DNA of 34,751 nucleotides, taken from Phyllobacteriaceae bacterium (GTDB lineage: Bacteria; Pseudomonadota; Alphaproteobacteria; Rhizobiales; Devosiaceae). A model generated the notes under the pieces. The model was not told the DNA's origin. It saw only the letters and a list, made by a program, of their open reading frames with translations, and did no database searches. The stretch is taken from NCBI GenBank assembly GCA_012799265.1, contig JAAZLP010000297.1, positions 1 through 34,751 of the forward strand, read 5' to 3'. The position numbers were made by a program, and so were the translations under genes. The stretch's first letter is position 1. Each line of letters starts with the position of its first letter. Shown one piece after another: positions 8,980-16,029 of this stretch.

Positions 8980-9205
8980 CGCCTGCCAGCTGGCGCGGAG
9001 GGACACAGCGCTGCCGACATAACTTCTCCCCCCGCGAGGAAGCGACTGGGAGGAGTCGCTTCGCTACCCATGCGCAGGCTAATTGGAGGAGGGGCCCGCG
9101 CATACGATCAGCGGTGGTGCATACCGCAGACCGGATAGAAGTGCGGGAAGTGGCCCTTGGGAACGCAGGCCGGTTGAAACAACCGATTGCAGCGCCACTT
9201 CCCAC
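8965..9205. other. Dyad-rich non-coding stretch between convergent genes
   Basis: The 253 bases between the mgtC-like stop and the receiver-gene stop hold no convincing ORF but a chain of dyads. GGGGAGAAGT (8965-8974) pairs with ACTTCTCCCC (9022-9031), enclosing the palindrome GCCAGCTGGC (8985-8994). GAAGCGACT (9039-9047) pairs with AGTCGCTTC (9054-9062). ATGCGC (9070-9075) pairs with GCGCAT (9098-9103). GCGGT (9111-9115) pairs with ACCGC (9123-9127). A long stem GTG(C)GGGAAGTGGC (9141-9154) pairs with GCCACTTCCCAC (9194-9205) and encloses CGGTTG-AAA-CAACCG (9171-9185). No T-run follows any of them on either strand, so they are not standard terminators. It could be a structured RNA, a decayed repeat cluster, or a termination zone. 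Confidence 0.45.
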
Positions 9206-9232
9206 GAAGCATGTAACCTGTGGACGCAGGAG

Positions 9233-9676
9233 TCACATGCCAACCGCATCCAGGCACTGACTGCGTGCCCAGAAACTGACGATCGAGGCAGCCTCATGCC
9301 GATAGGCATCAAGGGCGGCCTGACGAAAGAACACTGCAGAGGCTCCAGCTTCCTGAAGCTTCTGCCGACCCGCACGATCGGTGGGCGCTGTCATGACGGC
9401 AATGGGAATTCCCTTCTGCCGGAGCGCCGCATGATTGCGGGTCAGAAACTCGTAGTTGGCCTTGCTGCTGACCTTGAGGTCGACGACCACAAGACCCGGC
9501 CATGTATTGGCGACATCGCTCACGATCCGAGTGAGCTCAGTCATTCCTTCGTCCGCAGACGAATAGAGGCGGATATCGGGCGCGCCATGCGCAGTCAGCA
9601 TCCTCCTCAGCAGATCGGCCGAGTGTGCGTCATCATCGATAAGAACGATGAACGGATCGTCGTCCGCTGAGATCAT
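9233..9676 (-). CDS. Stand-alone receiver-domain protein, degenerate active site
   Basis: A 147-residue protein consisting of one response-regulator receiver domain. The start is the ATG at 9676, chosen because GAGGTGA (9683-9689) lies six bases upstream; a TTG just before it is badly spaced. The acidic triad DDD at 14-16, the candidate phosphoacceptor D66 in VVVDLK and the conserved threonine T96 in MTAPTD are present. The normally invariant lysine of the KP pair is replaced by R118-Q119 in VFFRQ. There is no output domain, so it may act like a CheY/DivK-type single-domain regulator. The divergent neighbour is a membrane-anchored protein with a DNA-binding-like N-terminus. No histidine kinase is near. 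Confidence 0.8.
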   Translation of the reverse strand: MISADDDPFIVLIDDDAHSADLLRRMLTAHGAPDIRLYSSADEGMTELTRIVSDVANTWPGLVVVDLKVSSKANYEFLTRNHAALRQKGIPIAVMTAPTDRAGRQKLQEAGASAVFFRQAALDAYRHEAASIVSFWARSQCLDAVGM

Positions 9677-9679
9677 CAA

Positions 9680-9951
9680 TGGTCACCTCAAACCCACCAA
9701 GGCGTGGGCACACACAGAAAACACGAGACCTTGTCGAGCGACGCGCGCCGAAAGGGTGGTCAATAGGGTGGTAAAACATGTCCGGTGCGGCGGGGCCGCT
9801 CGGGAAACATGCCGAGTGCGAAACATCGACGGTTGGGCATATGGGGCATCTCCGGGACGCCGCACAGGCAAATTCCAGTAAACAGGATGTAAGCCGCCCT
9901 TGCTTTTAACATGTAAAGCGTGAAGATCAGCGCAGCGGTGGAGGACTTCGT
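9680..9951. other. Divergent intergenic region, probable promoters
   Basis: This 272-base gap lies between the receiver gene and the TPR protein, which diverge, so promoters for both should be here. It holds three short direct copies of AAACAT(G) around 9773-9828 and no dyad stronger than five or six base pairs. I cannot place a convincing -35/-10 pair. The possible short ORFs on either strand have no good ribosome site. Confidence 0.35.
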
Positions 9952-11691
9952 TTGTCTCAGGGGGCAATTCCCGAGGAGCGTGAGGTGGCGGCGGCTTTGC
10001 AACGCCTGCTTGCCTGGCCAGACATGGCCCGATCCGCCCAGTTAGGCCGATTTCTCGAATATATCGTCAGCCTGAAACTGCGCGGCGAAGCGGATTCCAT
10101 AAAGGCTTACTCAATTGCCGTGGATGTGTTTGGTCGTCCCAGCGACTTTGATCCTCAGACCGATCCTATCGTGCGGGTTCAGGCGCGCCGGTTAAGGAGC
10201 CTGCTGGGACAATATTATCGCGAGGTCGGTGCTGACGAGACGGTCCGCATAGAATTGCCGGTCGGGCGCTATGTGCCTGATTTTGTTCGGTGGGATGGAG
10301 AGGCACGCGAGCCCGCGCCGGTGGATGTCGTCGAACCCGAGGACATCGCCGACGACCGCCCTCCGTCTTCCACGAACGGACAGTTGTCCACCTCATGGTT
10401 CGTGCTGGCGGTGATGACGCTGGCGGGCGTGATTATGAGCTATGGCATATCGAGCTGGAATGCCGGACGTGCTGAAACGCCGGCCGCACTCAATGGTCGT
10501 CCCTCCGTCTCGATCATGGAGTTTCAGAGTCTCACCGGTGACCCCAGAGACCTGCGCTATGCAGCGGGCCTGGCGGTGGAACTGGTGACCGATCTCGACC
10601 AGTTCGAGACGATGGATGTGCAGTATCGGAGCGCCAATGCGGCCGAGGCGCAGGCCGATGTCGACTATAGCCTGAGCGGCATCGTGCGGCGCGAGGAAGG
10701 GGGGCTGCAATATGGCGCGATCCTTACCGAATCGCAGACCGGCAGCGTCATCTGGAGCCGACAGATCAGCCTCGATGCCGCGGAAATGACGCGTCCTGAT
10801 CTGCTCGATCACGTGAGCCAGAAACTATCAAGCATGCTCGGCAGTCCGCGCGGACCGATCCATCGGCGCGCGCGCGCGCTGATCGATACCGATGCGCCCC
10901 TTAGCGGGCAGCCGAGCCTCTATATCTGCCGCATGATGTTCGACCTCTACCGGGAACGTCGGACGATCATTACCGGGGATCGTGCAGAGAGCTGCTATCT
11001 CGGGCTCAGTGAGCAGGAGCGCGAGAGCGGGCAGGCCTATGCCGCGCAATCAACGCTCATTCTGGATGCCAATCTCACCGCCGCGGGCGGCACTATGACT
11101 GCGGACGAACGGCGCGCCCGTTCGGAAGCCTTATTGGAAGATGCCATCGAACTATCGCCCACCAGCGCCTTTGTATGGGAGCAGCGGGCGCTGGCCTACG
11201 TATTGTCTGGCGAACCAGATAAGGCGGATGCCGCCTACGGCTCGGCGCTGCAGCTCAATCCGTCCAATACGGACACCATGGCGTCGCGGGCGCGGCAGCT
11301 TGCCCTGATGGGGAAGCTGGACCTGGCGGTAGAGTTGGCGCGTCGCGCGATCGAGGATGGGGCGGAGCCGCCGCCCTGGTATTTTGGTGTGCCGACGCTT
11401 GAGGCGCTACGCACAGGTCAGTTCCGGGAGGCTGCCAACTATGCGGCCATCTACGCGGAATCAGACCGCGAGCTCGGGCCGATCCTTGCCGTAATGGCCG
11501 GTCAGGGGTTGGGCGACAGGGCAGTCGTCAACAGCTATCTGCCGCGCGTGCTGGATAATGGCGCGTTTCGGGCCCGGGGCATTCTTCCGCGCCTGCGCGA
11601 GCGCATCGACAATCCCGAACTCATGGGCGATATCAGCGCCGCCCTCATTCAGGCCGGTGTGCCGGCAGAGGCGCTTGAGCAGGCGTTCTAG
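9952..11691 (+). CDS. Membrane-anchored regulator-like protein with TolB-like and TPR regions
   Basis: A 579-residue protein starting at a TTG, supported by GGAGG at 9940-9944 seven bases upstream. Residues 28-112 carry a pattern I recognise from many proteobacterial proteins annotated loosely as adenylate cyclase or TPR proteins: LGRFLEYIV, IKAYSIAVDVFGR, DFDPQTDPIVRVQARRLR and VRIELPVGRYVP. That region is predicted to be a cytoplasmic, possibly DNA-binding domain. One membrane helix follows at about 149-167, then a TolB-N-like alpha/beta region (180-290) and helical TPR-like repeats at about 400-500, presumably periplasmic. The layout resembles CadC/ToxR one-component regulators, but DNA binding is unproven. 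It converges on murD2 with a two-base gap. Confidence 0.75.
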   Translation: MSQGAIPEEREVAAALQRLLAWPDMARSAQLGRFLEYIVSLKLRGEADSIKAYSIAVDVFGRPSDFDPQTDPIVRVQARRLRSLLGQYYREVGADETVRIELPVGRYVPDFVRWDGEAREPAPVDVVEPEDIADDRPPSSTNGQLSTSWFVLAVMTLAGVIMSYGISSWNAGRAETPAALNGRPSVSIMEFQSLTGDPRDLRYAAGLAVELVTDLDQFETMDVQYRSANAAEAQADVDYSLSGIVRREEGGLQYGAILTESQTGSVIWSRQISLDAAEMTRPDLLDHVSQKLSSMLGSPRGPIHRRARALIDTDAPLSGQPSLYICRMMFDLYRERRTIITGDRAESCYLGLSEQERESGQAYAAQSTLILDANLTAAGGTMTADERRARSEALLEDAIELSPTSAFVWEQRALAYVLSGEPDKADAAYGSALQLNPSNTDTMASRARQLALMGKLDLAVELARRAIEDGAEPPPWYFGVPTLEALRTGQFREAANYAAIYAESDRELGPILAVMAGQGLGDRAVVNSYLPRVLDNGAFRARGILPRLRERIDNPELMGDISAALIQAGVPAEALEQAF

Positions 11692-11693
11692 TC

Positions 11694-12983
11694 TCAGCCG
11701 AAGTGTTCGGCACAGAGCGCCACGAAACGGGCGCCACGCTCTTCGAAGTTCTTGAATTGATTATAGGACGGGGCGCCGGGCGAGAGGATGATCGTGTCGT
11801 AACGATCCCTTTGTTCCGCCAGGGCATCAAGCGCAGCTTCGAGGTTTGGAGCCTCTAACACCTCGACGGACGGTGCAGCCTCACGGGTGGCACTGGCGAG
11901 GCGGTCACCTGTCACGGGCAGTGTGACAAGGGTGGTCACGCCGCGGGGGGCGAGCAGGGTTGCCAGTTCCGCATAGTCCTGCTGGCGCTCATGGCCGCCA
12001 GCGATGAGGGCAATGCGGCGGCCCGGATAGGCGGCGAGGGCGGCCTTGGTTGCTTCGGGCGTGGTCGAGATTGAGTCGTTGACGACGGTCACGTTGCTGA
12101 AGACATGTTCTTCAAGCCGATGCGGCAGGGGGTGGAAAGCGGCGATGCCGGCGAGAACGCCGTCCATCGTGCCACCCGTCGCCAGAGTAATCTGGGCGGC
12201 GAGATGGGCATTGTCGAGATTGTGGGCGCCGCGCAGGCGGGACTGAGCGACGGCGTTCTCGATGGCGATCGCTTCCTCGACGGTGAGATTGCGGAGGAGG
12301 CGCCGATGATCGCGCACCGCCCTGGCAACGAGGGCGTTGCCCTGGGCGGCAGCGCCGAAGGCGACGGCGAAATTGCCCTCGCGGTCCACCAGGTGAAGCT
12401 TGTCTGCATAGTAGCGGTCGACCGAGCCATGCCAGTCGACGTGTTCAGGATAGAGATTGGTGATGGCCGCGACATCGGGGAGGAAGTTCATGTCGGCGGT
12501 CTGGTAGCTCGATAGCTCGAAGATCACGACAGGGTGGCGGTCGGCGATATCGAGCGGCGCAAGGCCGACATTACCCGCCAGGCCGGCATCAATGCCGGAG
12601 CGGGTCAGCATCAGATGGGTGAGGGTGGCGGTGGTCGACTTGCCCTTGGTGCCAGTGACGGCAATGACTGTGCGGTCCTGGCGGTAGGTTGCGCCCCAGA
12701 GATTGAGGTTCGACGTCACCGGGATGCCAGCGTCGCGGGCCTGGGCGAAAATGGGTTTGTAGATCGAGACGCCGGGGCTCTTGACGATTAGGGCGAACCG
12801 GCGGGCCGCTATGGCCGCGGGGAGGTCTTCGGCAGCAATCTGCTCGGCATTGGCAATGTCTGCGGTGCCGCTGTCTACGGTGACGAAGACTTTCAGATCG
12901 GGCGCGCGCGCGGCGAGAAAGGCGCGGGTGGATTGCGCCTCCTTGCCCGCGCCATAGAGCAGGACCGGGCCGTCAAACTGCAT
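11694..12983 (-). CDS. murD2: UDP-N-acetylmuramoyl-L-alanine--L-glutamate ligase MurD2
   Basis: A 429-residue Mur ligase. Visible motifs are the ATP site GTKGKSTT (111-118), ELSSYQ (156-161) and NLYPEHVDWHGS (177-188), followed by YYADKLHL. The NLYPEH-DWHGS form, and the position immediately after murL, identify the MurD2 variant, which known work in Xanthomonas showed to add L-glutamate instead of D-glutamate to UDP-MurNAc-L-Ala. The frame opens farther upstream, but those residues are the shadow of murL; ATG at 12983 has AAGGTGG (12991-12997) seven bases upstream and gives the expected N-terminus LLYGAGKEA. It overlaps the murL 3' end by 11 bases, indicating translational coupling. A canonical D-glutamate MurD is the alternative, made unlikely by the neighbour. 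Confidence 0.9.
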   Translation of the reverse strand: MQFDGPVLLYGAGKEAQSTRAFLAARAPDLKVFVTVDSGTADIANAEQIAAEDLPAAIAARRFALIVKSPGVSIYKPIFAQARDAGIPVTSNLNLWGATYRQDRTVIAVTGTKGKSTTATLTHLMLTRSGIDAGLAGNVGLAPLDIADRHPVVIFELSSYQTADMNFLPDVAAITNLYPEHVDWHGSVDRYYADKLHLVDREGNFAVAFGAAAQGNALVARAVRDHRRLLRNLTVEEAIAIENAVAQSRLRGAHNLDNAHLAAQITLATGGTMDGVLAGIAAFHPLPHRLEEHVFSNVTVVNDSISTTPEATKAALAAYPGRRIALIAGGHERQQDYAELATLLAPRGVTTLVTLPVTGDRLASATREAAPSVEVLEAPNLEAALDALAEQRDRYDTIILSPGAPSYNQFKNFEERGARFVALCAEHFG

Positions 12984-14310
12984 AGGCGGCCACCTTGGCA
13001 GCGAGGGCGGGCGGAATGTGGTGGTCATGGCTGTCGGTAAGGCATTCGGCCATGGCCAGCTGCAATTTTTCCTCGCCATATTGGGCGAAGAGGTCTGCCT
13101 TGACCGCGCTGACCACAGCGGCTTCATGCCAGTCGGCATGACGGGTCAGCGTATAGAAGCAGGCGGCGGCCTCGAGGATTTCGCCGACGCATTCCCACGG
13201 TTTTTGCCCGGCAAGCCCGGCCAGTTCGCGGAAGGAGCGCTCGTTAGCCGGTTCGTCGAGGAGGTTCTTGCCGAAAATCCTCAGCAGGCGATCCTTGGCC
13301 ATGAAGGGCGCGAAGATCAGGAAGACGAAGTGACACTTCGGGCATTCGCCGCACCAGAGGGGGCCGTCATTGCCCGTGAGGCGGAAGTTGCGGTTGCAGC
13401 TCGAGAAGACGCTGTCGAAGGTCTGGCTATGGGTGAAGAGCGAGGCAATGCGGGCCTCGGAATAGGGACGAAGCAGGGAGAAATATTTGAGCGCGCCACC
13501 GGTCGCGTTGGCGAGGGTGTCTGCGATCAGGAGTTCGAAGCCGAGGGACTTGGAATATTGGTGATTGGTCTCGCGGCCGTCGAAGACGACATTGCCTTCA
13601 CTGGCCGAGCGTTCGTTGGAGAGGACGATCTGGCTGTAATCAAAGAGCAGGGCGCAGAGCGAGGCGATCATGGAATTGATCGCCGTCGAGGGGACGTGGC
13701 CGTTGTAGAAGCCCGCTTCCTTGCCTAGGCGGATCATCTCCGGATCAAGCGTGCGGGTGACATAGAGTGGGGCTGTGCCGATCGCCTCGACCGATGTGAG
13801 GATCGGGCCCTTGGGATTGACCGCGAAGGGAGTGAAGTCGACGCCTGAATGGGTCAGCAGATCCACGCTCACGAGGGAATCCTTGCCGCCACCAATGGGC
13901 AGCAGGGTGCGGTCAGCCAAGACGACGCTCGGCTTGCGTTCGACCGTATCGGTGGGCGTGCTGAGCTGCAGCTTGCCAAAGCGGGCGAGCTCGTTGCGGG
14001 CATAGAATTCGCCGAGGCCATTTTCATAGACATCGATGACGAAGGCACGCTCGCCTGCTGTGAGCGGGATGTCGGGCGCATCGATCTGGAGCGGCGCACG
14101 CAGCTTGAAATAGCTGACGCCAAGGACGAACGCAGTCAGGCCCAGCAGCTTTTCGAATGCGGGTGAGCTTGCCGCCTGAGCATCCGTGCCAGCAGGCAGG
14201 GTCAGGACTTCAGTGAAGGCCAGATCGTTGAGGCGGTAGGGGAACCGCACCTCTCCGCTCGATGGATCAAAGGATGGGCGCTCAATGCGGAAGAATTCGG
14301 TCACGGTCAT
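12973..14310 (-). CDS. murL: UDP-N-acetyl-alpha-D-muramoyl-L-alanyl-L-glutamate epimerase MurL
   Basis: This 445-residue protein matches MurL in length and layout. In the known pathway it epimerises the terminal L-Glu of UDP-MurNAc-L-Ala-L-Glu to D-Glu in an ATP- and Mg-dependent reaction, so no free D-glutamate is needed. A PP-loop-like GGGKDS (140-145) probably binds ATP. Other marks are GHVPSTAINS (204-213), SNERSASEGN (231-240), and a cysteine cluster C320-x2-C323-x2-C326 in WCGECPKCHF. The ATG at 14310 (MTVTEFF) is preferred over an upstream frame start at 14382. murD2 begins inside its 3' end. The pair forms a self-contained peptidoglycan precursor module on the minus strand. Confidence 0.92.
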   Translation of the reverse strand: MTVTEFFRIERPSFDPSSGEVRFPYRLNDLAFTEVLTLPAGTDAQAASSPAFEKLLGLTAFVLGVSYFKLRAPLQIDAPDIPLTAGERAFVIDVYENGLGEFYARNELARFGKLQLSTPTDTVERKPSVVLADRTLLPIGGGKDSLVSVDLLTHSGVDFTPFAVNPKGPILTSVEAIGTAPLYVTRTLDPEMIRLGKEAGFYNGHVPSTAINSMIASLCALLFDYSQIVLSNERSASEGNVVFDGRETNHQYSKSLGFELLIADTLANATGGALKYFSLLRPYSEARIASLFTHSQTFDSVFSSCNRNFRLTGNDGPLWCGECPKCHFVFLIFAPFMAKDRLLRIFGKNLLDEPANERSFRELAGLAGQKPWECVGEILEAAACFYTLTRHADWHEAAVVSAVKADLFAQYGEEKLQLAMAECLTDSHDHHIPPALAAKVAAYAV

Positions 14311-14629
14311 CTCACTCGGCTTCAGCAATGATATAGGTGATTTGCGCGTGTGGCGGGAGTGGGGCTGATGCGCGTTCGGCAATCGAGCGCTGTTGCATCA
14401 TCCGTTAATAACTCTTTGAGTCTTTCTTCATCTCTATTCGCTGTAGCGTTGTTTGGGTGTGACGATTTGGCGTTCATCCTGTGATGGTTATTGGGATGAT
14501 TTATGAATTAGATTTTGATGTGCCATAGGGACTACTTTGCGCTTGGGTCAGGCGGTAACTATGTCCTGTGTTCATGCGTGATTTTTGCGCGGAGGGCGCT
14601 AGGTTAGGGGCATGTTGGGGAGGAATACT
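14311..14629. promoter_or_regulatory. AT-richer divergent intergenic region upstream of murL and flippase
   Basis: This 319-base gap between divergent transcription units is visibly richer in A and T than its surroundings, especially 14395-14560, with runs such as GTTAATAACTC and GATTTATGAATTAG. It should contain promoters for murL-murD2 and for the flippase unit. I see no dyad longer than six bases and no recognisable consensus. The low GC may mean a promoter/UP-element zone or DNA of different origin. Confidence 0.4.
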
Positions 14630-14713
14630 TTGGATTCGATCGGCAAGGGCATGCATGCGCGAGCAGCACAAGCGGCCGAAAAATGCAGCGGTGGCGATTG
14701 GGTTCGCCTGTGA
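14630..14713 (+). CDS. Possible 27-codon leader ORF coupled to the flippase
   Basis: GGAGG at 14619-14623 lies six bases before a TTG at 14630, which opens a frame MDSIGKGMHARAAQAAEKC and on to a TGA at 14711-14713. That stop overlaps the GTG (14710-14712) that begins the most natural flippase reading frame (GTGA overlap). The flippase itself has no good ribosome site before either of its candidate starts, so ribosomes delivered by this short ORF could reinitiate on it. The peptide is hydrophilic and has no recognised family. It could also be chance; coding is not proven. Confidence 0.42.
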   Translation: MDSIGKGMHARAAQAAEKCSGGDWVRL

Positions 14714-16029
14714 GTGACTTCGGCTCTCTCCTCACCAAGCAAAGTTTTCACATCATTGCCCTTCGCCTCTTTGGTGCGGGACTGGCCCTGATCGCACAGG
14801 TTGTGGCGTCGCGCTTTATCGGCCCAGAAGAATATGGGCGGTTCGCCCTGGCTTTTGTCTGGCTGCTGCTTTTGGGCCATGTCGGCACGGCGGGAACTTC
14901 CCAACTGCTTTATCGTCACCTGGCCGAATATCTGACGACAGGGGATAAGGCCCGCGCCGCTGGTATTGTCCGGTTCGCCATGGCGGCAACCCTGGCTGTG
15001 TCGATTGCTATCGGTGTCCTCGGCATAGTTGCCGTTCAGCTTGGCGTTCTGCCGATTGGGTCGGAGCTGATCTGGCTTGTTACCCTGACCTTGATCGCGG
15101 TGCCGCTCCTGGCTTTTCAGGATTTCCTCGAGGCGATTGCGCGCGGCCTTGATCAGCCCGCAGCCGGCATCGGGCCCGCCTACACAATGCGGCACCTGTC
15201 GATCATCGTGGGCCTCGGCGCGCTGGTGCTGGTTGGGCATAGCGCGACGGCACTCACGGTTGTGGTGCTCGCGATTGTCGGCCTTATTGCCAGCATCCTG
15301 GTGCAATATTGGCTGCTAAGGCCTCATCTGGTCACCGCGATCGGATCTGCTGCTCCGGCCTTCGAGGTTAGCGCGTGGCTGAAAACGGCTGTGCCTATGG
15401 CCGGTGTTGATCTGGCTGAGGTCCTTTTCCTCAATGTCGACGTTATTCTTCTCGGCCTTCTCGTGCCGCCCGAACAGGTCGCGTTCTACTTTGCGGCGTC
15501 GCGGCTGGCACAATTCCTGGCCTATGTTCCCTATGGCGTCAGTGCCACCACAGCCCAGAAATACGCGGCGCTGAGCGCTGGCAATCGGCGTGGCGAACTG
15601 CAGGCGTTGGTCAGTCGAGCCACTGTCATGATGACCGTGCTCACTGCCGCAGGCGCGGTGACGTTGAGCGTTCTTGCGGCTCCGCTATTAGGTTTTTTTG
15701 GCCCTGAATTTCACATCGCCAGCCAGTTTGTGCCCGTCATGTGCCTTGGGATCGTTGCTGCCTGTGCGCTGGGGCCGGGGGAGGATGTGCTCAACATGCT
15801 GGGCGAAGAGCGGCTCTGCTCGATAGGCTTTATCGTTGCGCTGGCGGTAAACGTGGTCACGGCGCTCGTGCTGATCCCCGCAATGGGGCCGATGGGGGCT
15901 GCCATAGCGACGGCCCTGGGGCTCGCTGTTCGCGGCGGGGTCCTTGCCGCGATTGCCTATTGGCGCCTTGGTTTGATAATTCCCATGTTCAGCGCGCTTA
16001 TGCGTGGTCAGGCTGAGGTTGAGGCATGA
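14710..16029 (+). CDS. Oligosaccharide flippase family protein (Wzx/PST type)
   Basis: A roughly 439-residue, highly hydrophobic protein with about 12 membrane segments. The amphipathic opening LLTKQSFHIIALRLFGAGLALIAQ and the motif FIGPEEYGRFALA are typical of Wzx-like polysaccharide exporters of the MOP superfamily, which flip lipid-linked glycans across the inner membrane. I prefer the GTG at 14710 (MSDFGSLL) because it overlaps a short upstream ORF with a strong ribosome site; ATG at 14683 is the alternative, nine residues longer. Its stop overlaps the next gene's start (ATGA). No glycosyltransferase or polymerase is near, so the cargo is unknown. Opposite-strand frames are shadows. Confidence 0.85.
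   Translation: MSDFGSLLTKQSFHIIALRLFGAGLALIAQVVASRFIGPEEYGRFALAFVWLLLLGHVGTAGTSQLLYRHLAEYLTTGDKARAAGIVRFAMAATLAVSIAIGVLGIVAVQLGVLPIGSELIWLVTLTLIAVPLLAFQDFLEAIARGLDQPAAGIGPAYTMRHLSIIVGLGALVLVGHSATALTVVVLAIVGLIASILVQYWLLRPHLVTAIGSAAPAFEVSAWLKTAVPMAGVDLAEVLFLNVDVILLGLLVPPEQVAFYFAASRLAQFLAYVPYGVSATTAQKYAALSAGNRRGELQALVSRATVMMTVLTAAGAVTLSVLAAPLLGFFGPEFHIASQFVPVMCLGIVAACALGPGEDVLNMLGEERLCSIGFIVALAVNVVTALVLIPAMGPMGAAIATALGLAVRGGVLAAIAYWRLGLIIPMFSALMRGQAEVEA

Noticed and set aside
12984..13139. N-terminal extension of the MurD2 frame
   Set aside because: The extra 52 residues are a shadow of murL, and ATG 12983 has a proper ribosome site.
14599..15306. 235-codon minus-strand frame opposite the flippase
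   Set aside because: Asn/Gln/Arg-rich shadow of a hydrophobic membrane protein.
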